Assembly (NCBI GenBank): GCA_963969395.1
Contig: OZ017800.1
Location: forward strand, 14,912,479 to 14,976,478
From: Pseudoscleropodium purum
Lineage: Eukaryota > Streptophyta > Bryopsida > Hypnales > Brachytheciaceae
Direction of reading: 5' to 3'
Length of the DNA stretch: 64,000 nucleotides
A model generated the notes under the pieces. That model saw nothing but the letters and a program-made list of their open reading frames with translations, had not been told where the DNA came from and ran no database searches. Positions 1 through 12,603 of this stretch are shown here, in pieces (positions within the stretch are counted from its first letter, which is position 1; each line of letters opens with the position of its first letter). The position numbers and the translations under genes were made by a program.

Positions 1-145
1 ATATGTCTGTCACATTGTTTGAAATGTCAATGGCACCACTTTTCTCTGACGTCGCAGATAATAACTTGCCCACACCCCGGCTATTGCGATTTGAAAAGAA
101 AGTCTTCACCCTAAAATTGTCAGGTAGTTGTAGGCGAGGTGCCAT
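1..145 (-). CDS. First exon (partial) of a host gene running off the left edge; possible cysteine-synthase-like N-terminus
   Basis: The minus strand reads from an ATG at 145-143 for 48 codons without a stop and leaves the window open. The peptide starts MAPRLQLPDNFRV, continues with a Ser/Arg/Asn-rich stretch (TFFSNRNSRGVGK) and ends SNNVTDI at the edge. An in-frame TGA lies 12 codons upstream, so this ATG is the first available start, and its context (GGGAATGGC) is good for a plant. The basic, hydroxylated, acid-poor N-terminus resembles an organelle transit peptide. In O-acetylserine (thiol) lyases a segment of the form DVT-LIGNTP follows a transit peptide of about this length, so NNVTDI at the edge could be its beginning. 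That identity is inference from six residues only. The exon is fairly well supported; the product is weakly supported. Confidence 0.45.
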   Translation of the reverse strand, partial: MAPRLQLPDNFRVKTFFSNRNSRGVGKLLSATSEKSGAIDISNNVTDI

Positions 146-705
146 TCCCAGAAACCTGCACCCCAACCCCAAAATTCTTCAACAGCATACAACCACACAC
201 CATACACACAAAATTCCACTGAATGCAAGAAGTAGACACATTCACAAGGAAAGTAAAGAGCACAAACACAAGCTAACAAAAAAGGTGAAAATTTCGCAAT
301 GTTAAAATGCAAGTGATTGAAAAAGGAGAAGCACAGCATTTTCATACCTAAAACCACCTAAAAGCAACGTCCACAAACAAGTAGGAACGCCAACCAACCA
401 ATTGCCAATTCAATGATAGCCTCCATTTTTGTCGTTTAGTGATGATTGCTTGGCCAAGCAATTGATGATTACAATGGCAAGCTTTTAGAATCTCAAGAAG
501 CATTGGAGTAGGAGATCCAAAAAAAATGCAAAAAAAATGGGAAGCTTGCAACCCTGCACATAGCCACCAGCAAACAAAATCGTGCAAAAAAAATGGACTT
601 GTAGGGAATGCTAGGGAGCTCAAGGTGCTAAAACCCTAGCAACAAGTGGCGGGCAAGGTTAGGGATCCCATACTAGTCGACAGTGGAGATGCAGGAGTCT
701 TTGCT
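146..705 (-). promoter_or_regulatory. 5' leader and upstream flank of the left-edge gene
   Basis: This stretch is less AT-rich than the rest of the window. On the minus strand it reads as a T/G-rich leader directly before the ATG at 145, as expected for a plant 5' UTR and promoter. No clear TATA box was found. Frames here on both strands show no coding character. Assigned by position only. Confidence 0.3.
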
Positions 706-1384
706 CTCCATTGATGGTTCACAATGCACCTCAACTCCCACGTCACTGTCAAGGGAGTGGATGAACGCGAAAATGCAACTAGACGAAAAGATACATTTGC
801 AACATGCTAGTTGATAGAAATTGTCAAAATGCTCAAATCTTGTTTTTCCCTTGATTTTTTCCCATGTACAAGTAGCATGCCTAAAATCTAGGTAAAATTG
901 AAGCGAATTTTAGCCAATTTTGAAAATGCTGGTCATAATCATCCCTTATTTTGTGTGGCTTTAATTTTGTATTTCATCACGTCCTCTCACTAATTTGGGG
1001 TCTCTAATTGTAAATATGAATGCAAAATTTGCAAATTTTATCATATGTGGCAAATAAAAAATTTCTGGTTTTTCTACAAGGATAAAACAAGGGGCAATAG
1101 AGGGGTCAATCTTCCTTGGCCACGAACTAGCCCCCTCCCCCCTCATTGCCTTGTGTTTTACTCTTGAGGATAATTTGAAAATTTTGAATTTATATAATTG
1201 GTTGTTGACTTTTCAATGCTAACATGGCACCGTCCCATTGGTAACTTGTTATCATTGTCCTTACAAGTTGCAACTTATAACCTTCTTTCTTTTCAATTTG
1301 CTTCCTATACTCTTGGATCATAAAGATCAAAAGTTGTGATTGAAAAATGTAGAACTAGTTATATATAAGATATCCTATTTGCCA
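706..1384. other. Intergenic, nothing recognised
   Basis: AT-rich sequence with short C- and A-runs (for example around 1130). No coding frame, terminal repeat or RNA gene was recognised. Confidence 0.4.
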
Positions 1385-1450
1385 CTAGCATGGCGCATTG
1401 GTTATCTTACACATATTTGCAATCAGAGGTCATGAATTAGGGAAGAGATG
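1385..1450 (+). repeat. Possible tRNA-derived SINE head (A box and B box)
   Basis: TGGCGCATTGG near 1391 matches the RNA polymerase III A box with one change. About 30 bases later, GAGGTCATGAATTAGG matches the degenerate B-box segment typical of plant SINEs. The spacing fits a tRNA-related head. It cannot be folded into a good tRNA, and no poly-A end or target duplication could be fixed. It could be a chance match. Confidence 0.3.
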
Positions 1451-1522
1451 TGAAGGAATACAAAAAAAATGTACACAAAATAGGGGGCAATTGTTTAACA
1501 ATTACCTTTGGTTGGAGCAATG

Positions 1523-1792
1523 CATTTGGAGAGATTTGAGGGCAATAACAAGCCATTTTGAGCTTGTTCCCTCGCAACAAAGGGTATAGCCGGATGTTAG
1601 GAAAAAAATGTAAAAAAAAAGAATTAATTCTTAAAATACAAAAAGAAATTGAAAAAAATATTTAATTTTTTTTCTTCAGAGAATGACATGGCACTCTTTT
1701 GGCCATGTCAGATTGCATTGTTGACTGCATTCACAACATTTTTGGGGCTTAAGAACTCACAATCTTATTTTGGCTTCAAAAATCCTCTAATG
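1523..1792. repeat. MITE family M, copy a
   Basis: About 270 bp. The left end (CATTTGGAGAGATTTGAGGG) and the inverted right end (cattagaggatttttgaag, reading inward) match the ends of five other copies in the window. The right half holds the internal inverted motif ACATGGCA...GGCCATGTCAGA that the family shares. An A/T-rich centre separates the halves. No coding capacity and no convincing target duplication. Confidence 0.6.
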
Positions 1793-2264
1793 AGGGAAGC
1801 AATTCTCCCTAGCTGTAAAGACATGCCCATGCCTACTAAATTCTAACCTCATTGTCTAATACTTTATTTGTTGTCATTTTTCAACTAGCTATGAATGAAA
1901 AATATTATATATTTATTTTTCAAAGATGAAATCATATGTTGGTTAGAAGTTGGGAAATTTTTCAACCTTTTGGGAATTTTTTTGAAATTATTGTGAGTTT
2001 CTTAAGAAAAAAAATGAAGAAAATTCATATCGAATACAAAATATATTTAAGAAATTTGATATTTTCACAATAGATGTATAATATAGTTAGTATATAACAT
2101 CATGGTATAAACCAAAGCTATTGTGTCAATAATTATTTAGAAAATCAACAAACCATGGTTATAAGTTATAGGCCCAAAGTTCATATTACTATAAAATGTT
2201 GAAATTTAATATTTTTTCAAAATTTCTAATTGGATTAGAAGTCTAGTAAATAAGCTTCATTTCA
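1793..2264. other. Intergenic, nothing recognised
   Basis: AT-rich spacer between two miniature elements; no coding frame or repeat structure recognised. Confidence 0.4.
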
Positions 2265-2505
2265 TTAGTTGGACTCACAATAGTGCTAGTATATGAGCAT
2301 GTGAGCTTTGAGCATATATACAAGTAGATATACTACAATCATTGAAGGTACTTATAACCTAAACATTTATAATATAGGGATTTATTTTATAGTTATACTA
2401 TAATCATAGAAGGTTTTCATAACATAGACACGTATAACATCAGTGCCTAGCCTTTTAGGCTCATATGCTCACACTTCTAGGTTCACATAATAGCAACCCT
2501 TGTTG
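2265..2505. repeat. Mutator-like MITE, diverged copy
   Basis: The right end (GCTCATATGCTCACACTTCTAG, then CATAATAGCAACCC) is an inverted match to the left end of the element at 55652-55899. The left end (TAGTGCTAGTATATGAGC) resembles the same termini more weakly. The middle is rich in short inverted AT motifs such as the paired TATAGTTATACTATA region. Length (about 240 bp) agrees with the better copy. The target duplication is not clear here. Confidence 0.5.
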
Positions 2506-2786
2506 AATTCAATTTCAAAAAACACCATTTTTATGATTATAATTCACATTTAGAGTAAATAACAAGAAATGGTGCTCATATAATGCAAGGGTGATCTATG
2601 GATTCAACATTTCTTTCTTTAGAAAAGTCAATGAGATCATAATAAGGGACTTTGCAAGACTATTCCTTAAAAATGTACTCATGTACCTTCCAAATAAATA
2701 AATTGGATGAAAAAACATTTTTTCCATCCTCCAGTCTCAAATCAAGTCATCCATCAAATACTTCTTGTTTGTAATAGAGGTACAGA

Positions 2787-3373
2787 ATTAACCCTATAAA
2801 GGTGTATCCCCCCATAACCAAGGTAGTCACCAAAATCCTCCAATCATTGGACTAATAAGTACACTCTTTTTTTCTATAGTCAACAATGAAGTCATCTATT
2901 GGATCATTCTAGTCTATAACATCTTTACAATGTTAAGGTGGACCCTCCCAAAATGCAACATTGATCCTAAATTTCCATCCTCACTTTGTATACATCTCCC
3001 AAATCAATTACATACCTATGTGGAATAAATTGTAAATTTATGAATAAATTTTGCATACGGTATTAAAATGTTACTTTGGAGGGCACATCAGAACCTTCTT
3101 TTAAGTGTAAATAAAAAATATAGAAATTTGACTAGTCTAATAATAGTAATTTGGCTTAGAAGCAAAAAATGGGGATTTGGGGGTATCCATTTTTAAAATG
3201 GTTTTGCAAACAAAACAAAATTAGGTGTAGTTAGCTTATTATGAACCTTATAAGGACACTACATACCTAAAAAATGCTATGGATGACTTCAAAAAATGCA
3301 CATATGGGTCAAAAAATTGGAGTATTTTGGTGACTACTATTGGTTATGGGGGCTACATTCTTTTAAGGTTACC
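2787..3373. repeat. Fold-back MITE with imperfect terminal inverted repeats
   Basis: The segment CCCCCATAACCAAGGTAGTC near 2809-2828 reappears inverted near 3333-3355, and both arms continue with CACCAAAAT-CTCCAA. Outside that lies a TAACC-AAAGG type end, and further in lies a GAAGTCATC motif. The imperfect arms total roughly 100 bp each in a 0.6-kb element. No coding capacity. The superfamily is not determined. Confidence 0.5.
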
Positions 3374-6300
3374 CCCCTAGATTCCACCATGTTGTGGAGG
3401 AAAACTTAGTTTTGGGTATATATTTACAATTGTAATTTTCTCCACTTTAGTGAATAAATTACTTGGGTCTTAGTTAATAGAACCTACTACTAAAACAAAT
3501 CTCTAAAGGACTAAGTGGTCATTAAAGTACTAGTTGAAAATCTAGGTAGGTTTCTATGAAGTCAATTTTGAATGAATCTTTCTAAAATATTGACGCAAGG
3601 TGTAGACGTGTACCCCCTTTTTTGGAAATGTAATTTTTTTTCCTGATTGGATGCCTAAATCAAAAGTTATGTTGCTTGATATTTTAGAGGTAGTTTGGGC
3701 AACTCATGAAAAATCCTCCTGTACTTTTGAAATTTTGCAAGTATATATTTAACATGATGTAGGATTGTAGGATGTAATTGTCAAAAAAAAAATCCAACCA
3801 TAGTATAAAAATCTCACTTGGAGAGGTGTTAAAGTCTTTTGTCCTTGTTTAGGCAAGGTCAGAAAAGAACTTTTTCTTTTAATTTCAAATGCTATAATCT
3901 TAAAATTTGTACAGTCAAAAATGATAATTTTTTTTCCACACATTCCTATAGTAGTATATTACACTTTCATACAGTTGAAGAAATGTAGATAAAATCAGAT
4001 GACGTTTGGATGGCAAAATGATAGTACAAGAATACTGTAAACCACATCACATTGACTTTTTATAAAATTATTGTGAACTTTCATATGAGTGGCCTTGCAA
4101 ATTCCCACAATCCCCAAATCACTCAGATTTAATGCTATTTAATTTTTTTCTTTAAATTGCAAGGCTCACCAATTAAAATTAACTTGAGTAGTATAGGATT
4201 GCCAGACACCAATTGAAATGCATTTCCCCAATGAAAAAACTCGTTGTCACACTTGTCCGTACACCCTAACATTCCACTGCATTCGGAAGTTGATTTCTTC
4301 TTTTACCAGCGAACCATGATTGCCTCGTTCTCCCTAATGGAAAAAAAAACCCCAAAAAAACTCATCACTCTCACGTTCCTGTGCAAAAACAATTGTGTCT
4401 AAAAGTTGATTTAAAAGAATTTTAATTTTAATTTTTTTTTATTCAGTTTTACCCAGGAACCATGATTGGCAGACCTTCTTTTCAATTCTGTAATAATAAC
4501 CACAATTGAACATGTAAGGGCTTTCAGAGTTCGAATGAGTAGGTATGAGTAAGAGCCCCAAGACCGACTGAGCCTTGAATCTCGGATAAGTTCATCAAAG
4601 TGAATGTAATAAGATGCGGAGGGTCTGACATGTTTCTCAACTGCATGAGAACAATCATGAGAACCCATGGGAACCATCATGACCCTAATGACATTTCAAA
4701 ATCGCCCATGACTCCACTTTGTAGCTTCTGGCATCCTTACTGCTATAGCATGAGGGCCCCAATAATAAAAAAGCCTTTTCCGGATAGAAATAATAAGTTG
4801 GTATAACTTGAGAACATGCAAAAAAATCCACAACCAACCGGTAAGGGAACTACACCTGAAATTGCATGAATAAGCTTTATGGCATAACTGATATGCTTGT
4901 GGAAATGAGCAAACAATTTTTTTGCATATGATTGATGAAGGACTGTGAATCTGAATTGATCACTTGTAAGGTTGCCACCTCCACGATACTATAAATAGAG
5001 TTGCATACTACTCAAAATGGTCCTCAACACTATTTTATACTTGTTCTTGTAATGTGCACCATTTGGGATATCTTCCCTATTCAGTTTCTCTTTTTAAATA
5101 TATAGGGGTCGATTTTGAAGAGTGGTCCATTTTAATTAGGTGTAGTTACTTGGAACTTATTTGTTGGTGTAGGCATGACTCGGGGATCAAAGCTGATTCC
5201 TTGTGCCTTTGTGTTCGTGCTTAGAAAAACATTTGAACCATCGAATTCCAAATAATGAGCTATGAGTCATGAAGAATTTTATTTTGTGAGCAGTGAAGGT
5301 AGAAATAATATGTGAGGTAGGTTTTTTGAACTCAATCCTGAAAAAAATTCAAATAAAAACAAAAACAAAAAAGACGATAGCTATTGTTTATAGGAGCATT
5401 CTCACCATTAAAATTTTATTTAAAAATTCTCAAATTTTTTTGGAAGGGCTAAAAAAAAGCTTGCATACATATGAAGTTTAGGCTAATATTGAACTTGCAA
5501 TCAGTGGGGACATTCACTCTAAAACTTTGGGACGATGTTGACTTCACCAAGTTAACCAAAAGATGCAACTCATGATTAAATTTCTTAGAAAAGATGAAGA
5601 TTATTACCCTTGCCAATTTTTGGACCTCTCACCACCCGAAAGAGTCTACGGGTTAATAATAAATCCATTTATTGTAGGGGTCTGGTTGCCTCCCTTCCGT
5701 GATTGAGTGAAGAAAGTAACACAAACTCAGACCAAGTTTCTTTTAGCAATGATTCAAAAGAATATTATGTGATTGATTCTTCCTTCCTTGTAGAGTTCCT
5801 ACAAAGTTATGTATGGCAGTATACATTGCCAACTTTTTGAGACGACTGAACATTCAAATCCAAAGTATGGAATGAACCCCAAAACCATCCCTAGATTTCA
5901 TGTTTCATCCATGCATATAATGGATGCAAAAAAAAGCTTTTTACCAATCCCTTCCCCCCTTGAAAATAATTTCTCAGTGCTCTGCCCCCAAATCAGTGAC
6001 TGAATAAAAAATAAGCTGACCCTGACCCTTAGTCAAGCGAATGAAGGATGGTAATAGATAATGCAGAACTTTAAACCCTCCATTCAAAGTGGGCCCAACA
6101 GCCTGGATTTATTCTTGGGGAAAACACTAAAATTCGTTATTTTTCACAGAACATTTTTTTTACAAATTTTGAATCCATATTTGCAATCAGAGACTTAAAA
6201 TAAGTTTTGGAAAGTCTAGAATATATTTTAGATATGGTTCAAGATAGGAGTTTTTTTTACTTTTGTCCCCAATGAACCCCAAAATTACCTTGTTGAACCC

Positions 6301-6570
6301 ACTTAGAATGGAAGATTTAACATCCTACATATAGGAGCCAACCCATTTTTGATCACCCCCCATTTCCAACCTGTAGACTAATCTCTTTCTCTAAAATTGT
6401 GGAGTTGTTCTCGAAGTAATTGTGACACATTATCATTGGTTGTCAGGCACTCAATATTGTAAGTAACCTTTGGTTGATTCTGCAACCAGCCTATAGTTGG
6501 AAAGTCTATATCACTAGTACAAGTTGTACAATATAATTCAACTAAAATATTTATAATAATTATATTTTGA
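3374..6570. other. Intergenic, nothing firmly recognised
   Basis: AT-rich spacer. The part from about 4200 to 5000 is less AT-rich and repeats a short segment (GAACCATGATTG near 4311 and 4460). Short frames here, such as those at 4411-4680 and 4600-4806, overlap each other on opposite strands and have no recognisable product. Confidence 0.4.
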
Positions 6571-7500
6571 GTTAAAAATTCAAGAAAATTATATTATCCT
6601 TCCAATCTTTATTTCTAAATCGAGAAAAATTTCTGCACTCGGAAAATCCACACTCCATATACCGTGTAATTGCTAAAGTGGTTGAAAATGGATCGGCTCC
6701 CTTAGTTAATCGACCATGTCGCAATATCACACAAAATTTGAAGTACTCAAAGAATACTACAGAGAATCTGTCCGTGGAAGATTGGAAGAGGACATGTGAA
6801 AAAGTTGCAGTAAGTGAAGTAAGTACCGTAATTATTTTGACCAGGGACAGCCAAGGACACTCCATGTTCAAGACAAAGTGAATTCACTTTGCTGACTCCG
6901 AACTCAGTAGTAGTAGTAGTACAAGTTTTTTGGGCGTGATAGTACAGTACAAACGGTGCCCCGGGATTGTAGGGGTCTGTCATGGGTGGCGTATGATTCA
7001 TTCATTCATTTCAGCTCTTCCCAATCCCTATGTGAGCTCTTTTAAAAAAAATTTTTTTGTCTTCTTTGGACTTGAAAACTCCCAAATAATGTGAATGAAT
7101 CCCAGTTTCAATCCCAATGTTGTCCACTTTGGGTTGGTTATGAAATCAAGGATGGGCATTCGGATTTTTTCAGTGGGGGTTGGGATGCACATTCACCACG
7201 AATGAGAATGAGACAATGGGTGCTGGACAGCTGGCCGGAGGGATTTGGGTCCTTTTTTAATGGAATTCATGCAAAGAGGTGGCGGGGAGTACCAAATCGT
7301 TGCTGGGGCTTTTTCCTTGGTGCTTTTGAGGCCAATTTGAATTTTAGGGTACCTGTTGGATATGCTCAACAGGCAGGCAGGCAGACATGGTTGGAGCACT
7401 AATTGGGGATACACACATGGGAGCCCAGTCATAAGGGAATCTATTGGGTGGGGGTGATAACTTTTATATTGGGTCTCCGAAAGTGTATCCAAAGGGAAGG
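6571..7500 (+). other. Less AT-rich segment with a possible isolated exon, product unknown
   Basis: A plus-strand frame through about 6650-6880 reads RVIAKVVENGSAPLVNRP, then NITQNLKYSKNTTENLS and VEDWKRTCEKVAVSE. That composition looks more like protein than most frames nearby. Two good plant splice-donor candidates follow (CAGTAAGTG near 6808 and GAAGTAAGTACC near 6816). No acceptor or neighbouring exon was found. A second open stretch at 7091-7402 has a 99-codon antisense frame and no family signature. A GTAGTAGTAGTAGT run lies near 6907. It could be a gene relic or chance. Confidence 0.25.
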
Positions 7501-8560
7501 GGAAGGGAAGGAGGTACTAAGTTAAGTCTTGGCTAAGGTTGTACGGTGGTTTTGTTGTTGGTAGAATTTTAACCCCTAAAGTCCGAAGGCCATTTTTCTG
7601 TCAAAAACCACTTAAAACTGTCATTTTTGTTGCGTTCATCCAAGAAAAAAAAAATCTTTTTTTTAGAATTTAACCGTAGGATCTTTTACTTCACTTGTTT
7701 TAGCTCATGTGGTAAAATTTTCATGAAGTTTAACCGTATAGATTGGAAGATATTAGCATTCAAAGTTGAAAAGAAAGTTTTTTTGAACACTGGCCTGCAA
7801 TTTCAGATGACTTTGACTGCCATTTGTGAAATTTTTTTGCACTACAAACTTTGAATTTTTTAATGTTGAAAAATTGAGTTGAAAGTCTAGGAAAAAAAAT
7901 TAATAAAAAACACACTAGATTTTCATTCTTTAAAAAATTGTTAAGTAGAAGTAGGTCCAAGATTGAAAAAAATATTGTTAATAACTCCAAGATGGGATTG
8001 AAAGACAATAATCTCAATGGTGAGATTGTTTTAGCAAGCAAACATAACATTTTTTTTTAAAAATTTGTGAAAAATTAAAAAAATTGCATTCAGAAATGAA
8101 TACTACAAGTTATTTTTTCAAAAAGATGCTTAAATTGCCCAAAAAATAAGATTGTCCGTAACTTTCTCATTATTAGTCCAAGTAGAACAAATCAAAGCTT
8201 CACATGTAGAAAAAATATAACATTTTGGAAGAAAAAAAAATTAAAATTTATTTTGATTTTTTGCAATTTTTTTTGTGTTACCCGCCAAATTTAGTTTCAA
8301 ACTTTTTGTGGTATAACTTTTGTTGTCAAGCACCAATTGAAATAAAAATTATATTCCCACATAGCTAATCACTTTTTCTATCTTGTAGAAAAGCATCAAA
8401 AAAATTCACCAAAATTTGAGGTCACAGGAACCTATCCAAAATGTGATTTGTCCCCCAAGGGGACAATGGGACTTTAGGGATTAAAAATCAACCTAGTTTG
8501 TCTAAGTCTCAGCAAAAAGTTGTATCATGGTTTAGTCAATGGTAAATTTTTTTTTAAATC
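7501..8560. other. Repeat-like segment, unclassified
   Basis: A 16-of-18 inverted match (TTAACCCCTAAAGTCC near 7569 and its reverse near 8468-8487) frames about 0.9 kb. A weaker direct repeat, TAAGTC...GTTGTA...TGGTTT, lies just outside the left copy and outside the right copy. This may be a diverged transposable element. Ends and class could not be fixed. Confidence 0.25.
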
Positions 8561-11500
8561 GACCTAATTTATTTGTTACAACTCTTTATAATAGTGCAAC
8601 CTTTGTTACATTAGTCATGTGTCTAGTATTTTGTCACTAAATTTGTTGTAAGCCCACAATAGTACCACACCAAGTCCAAGTCCTCATGAACAATCCAACA
8701 TTTGAGAAGTTTAGTTTTTAGTTTTATCAACTAATTTCTTTCAATTCTCAAATTGAACTGTTTTTTTAAGTATTGAATCCAATTATTTTCTTGATTTTCC
8801 ACTCAAAATAGAAATTTTATAGATTTATTTTTACCAGGTTTTGCCTTTCAGGTAGATGTTTTCAAATTGCAATCAATTTTTTTTCCCAATTTCACAGGCT
8901 AACTTTGAACTAATTGTTGATTCTTTTTGAACATGCATTCAATCCTCCAAATGTCCATGATTTTCCAACAAAATGCCATCTCCCATTCTAATCACACCTA
9001 GGTTTGAAGGCAAAAGCTTTCTATAGTCAACCTTTACAATTAGACATTAGGGCGCCTTCTAAACCTAAATTGGTTGTGGCAATATACTCTACAAGAACTT
9101 GCCTATCATAGGGATATTCTAGACTATAATATTTGTCTTGGTGCCTTCAAATATTCACCAATATAATGAGGCCAACAAAAGGCCTGGTGTTCTAAAAAAA
9201 ACTAATTGGTTGATATGAATTCACTTGTTGAACCAAAATAAAAATTGAAAATCTTCTTAAAATTATCTAAAAATTCTTAAACTTTCAAAAGAAGAAGCAA
9301 AATGAAGAAAGATAAGAATATCTAAAATTATAGATTGATTTCTTGTAAGGGCCCTCTCAATTTTGAAGGCTTGCCAAATTCCTTTCAATAGGAAAGAGTA
9401 GTTTTGAAGAACCATTATCATCATAATAGGTAGGTTGATCATGAATGTGACTTGTTTTAGCATTTTTTTGGCAAAAAAGAAGGGATGCCAAAGTTTTTGG
9501 GTTATTCTTGCACAATATGTTTATTTTTGGAATTTAACAAAATATATTTTAAGAAAATAGTATAAAAAATTCCACAAATGAGTTGATCCTATCCTTCATT
9601 TATAGTATATTTTGTGTCCTTGCTACAATTATGGTGGCCCAACTTGTGCTAAAATTTCTATTTTTAAAAAAGTCCCATATTGAAATTTTTTTGACTAATT
9701 TGTTTTTCAATAATACGATTTATTTTCAATAATATAGATTCAAAGTTTCAAAATTAACAAATGTAGGCATTAACTCCTTTAATACTTGCTCATGGAAGAA
9801 ACGAAAGTAATCCCAACTACTATTGGATTATCATAATTTAAGAACTTGTTCATCCAAGGCCTTACACTACTTTTCAAGAGAGGTAATGAGTTACTCTAGG
9901 ATTACATATTCTCATTAGAGGGAAGACTTTGCACTACAATAGTACTAAGAAGCAATAACTATTTCCAAATGAGGGAACTATTTGAGGTAAAGCTTGTCTA
10001 GATGGAAATGTTTGTGTTAGGATTAATTAAAGTGTAGTGAACTTTGTTGGAAGGATTTTTTACAATTTTTCTTTTGAGATGGAAAATGTAAGTTGTATAT
10101 TTTATGGCAATGTTGATGTTATTTAGAGTATTCTTAATGGTTGATAGAAGTTTTAATTCTCTGTGCAATTTTGTGATGGATGAAATCTGTATTGCTCTTC
10201 AAGAGACATTAGTAATGATAATTAGTTTGTGTTGTCCATCCCATAGTAACTAGGTTATGTAGTAGTGGTTGATATTTCTTTTCTTTTAGATTTGTAGTCA
10301 AAGGAGAAACGACCATTACAATAATTGAATTTAATATATTGAATTTTGTGGTGCTTGGATGGGGTGTGTGTGTGTGTGCTTTGGTTTGGTATACTTTGTA
10401 CGCAGAGCATGTTTGGACGTAGTTTTGCTTTATATGGTCTTAAAAACACATTTGTCAAACCTACATGGAGTTTTTTTTGGCAAAACTTGTATAAATCTCC
10501 TTAATTCTTAATTTTATTTATTTTCAAATTGATATTCGATTTCATAATCAAAATAGGTTGAAATTGTATAATAGTAGAGCCGTATTTATTGTCACAACTT
10601 TAACAAATAAAACAAAACAAATATCTTTCTACTCATATTTTTGTAAGATAATTTGATAAAATAATTTGAAATTCATTAGACTAAAAACCTGTATCTCTTC
10701 TTTAAAAGATTTCCAATGATATAAAAAATACATCCATCCACTATATTGGCTACATAAACATAACACCTTATTTTGCTATTTTTTGAGCTTATATGATTTT
10801 AGAGAAGAATATTTTTCGAAATTCAATAACATCCTATTTATTATTAGGAATGGAATGAAACTTGGTTTGTGCATTTTCCCTCTTCTAGAACTTTTCAACT
10901 ATATTGAGCATATCCAAGTAGACTAGACAATCATGGAGATTTGATGTGCTACTATAGACAACTAAACAAACAAAAGACTAAACAAAATACCAAACCTACT
11001 ATTATAGATATAATAATTGTGAAGGAAAATGAATCAATGTCTAAATAAAATAAAATTCTAAACCAAATAAGAATTGTAACATAAAAGGTTGCAAGAGTTT
11101 TACAATATATGTATAGTGTGTAAAGTTTAGCTAGTTATAAGGCTACAAAATATTTATTGACAAGATTTGTGGTTTTCCTTCTTTTTTCTTCAATTAATAC
11201 TATCATTATGTTTTATCAAAAAAATTCTCTTTACTTGGTAGATAGTCTTTGACATCCTTAATACAAAACATGTGGCTAAGATGGCCATTCCAATTTTTCC
11301 AATCAAAGCTGATGGATCTAGGATTCATTTATTTGGCGATGGATATGCAAGGGGTCTTTGATGTTTTGATTTGTTTATTTAATTTACTCAATTTGACTAA
11401 TTGGCTATTCTAATTTTTCAATAAAGTTGAATTGAGAGCTAGTTTTCACAAGGTACCAAAGCCAACATTTTCCAAAGCTAATATTGGCACAAATTATAGA

Positions 11501-11805
11501 CATTTAGCTAGCTTTTCAAAATACTAAGTCATCATATGATTGCCTTGTCACCAATACAACTAGATTTGAATTTTTTCTGATTTGAATTTTGCATAAGAAT
11601 AGTTGGTCTAATGCCATTGCATTTTGCACCTTTTGATTCTCTAAACCTTATTTCATTTAACTATTACAATATGTCAGTTGCTGGAAATTGGTGGCTTGGT
11701 AATTGAATTAAGATGAAGTTTTTCATCATCTTGTTTTCCAACTGGCAATTGTTGAACAATTATTTGCCTAAATATTTATCAATTAGAATATTTGACATGT
11801 GCCTT
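8561..11805. other. Intergenic, nothing recognised
   Basis: AT-rich spacer with many homopolymer runs and a short (GT)n tract near 10364-10378. No coding frame or terminal repeat recognised. Confidence 0.4.
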
Positions 11806-12603
11806 CACTACTAGAAAATGGTGTCCAAGTCAACAAAAATTAACGAGTTTTTGTTGACTAATATATTGTATTGATTGTTTTAATAATTTTTTGGTTTTTT
11901 GGTACAAGCTAACAAAATGGTCACAAATTTTTTGTTGATTCAAATAGTACATCATCCTTAAAATCAACAAAAAAATTAACACTTTTTGGTTCATTTTGAA
12001 TTCCAAAAATTTCAAATAAGTTTTCATTATTTGAACAATATTTGAATCACCATAGATGGAATTCTATGTCAAAAATCTAATTTGATTAGGAAAAGTAAGA
12101 CTAGCTTTTCCTTTCATGGAGATAGGAGAGAAGTCACTTCTATTGCATGTGAGGAGAAAAGACAAGCTCTTTATACAAATGGGATAGTAGAAGGTAGAAC
12201 AAACTATGTGGGGTATGCCAATTAAGACTATAAGTGGTTCACATATCCTATATGGTTTATTCTACCTTCTACTACCCCGATTTGTATAAAGAGCTTGTCT
12301 TCGCATCATTTCTTATATCGAATTAAATTATAAAGTTTAATTTTTATTCCTAGCTATGTATTGTTTTTTGCCTATGTGGTAGTTTGTATTGGGCTGGTTT
12401 TTAGCCTACCATGTGGCAGCCATTTAATGAGAAAACTTATAAATGAATTTTTAATATTATTTTTATGAATTGATCACCATAACAAAATGGATAACAATTT
12501 TTTTTGTCAGTTATTATGCAAGACAACGCAACTAAGGATACAAACGACATTAACACATTTTTGTTAGTTTTTTGTTATGGTGGTCACTATTTTTCTACTA
12601 GTG
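11806..12603. mobile_element. Non-autonomous CACTA (En/Spm) transposon
   Basis: The left end begins CACTACTAGAAAATGGTG. The right end is its inverted partner, reading CACTAGTAGAAAAATAGTG from the outside in. Both match the plant CACTA terminal consensus. The 3-bp target duplication CTT is present on both sides (11803-11805 and 12604-12606), as the superfamily requires. At 798 bp there is no room for a transposase and no coding frame. Inside, a second inverted repeat of about 45 bp pairs 12161-12206 with 12255-12302 (AAGACAAGCTCTTTATACAA and its reverse), forming a strong hairpin. Confidence 0.88.

Noticed and set aside
1385..1450. Functional tRNA gene
   Set aside because: Only A- and B-box-like motifs are present; acceptor and anticodon stems do not form.
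7091..7402. 103-codon frame as a gene
   Set aside because: A 99-codon antisense frame overlaps it, composition is unremarkable and no motif was found.
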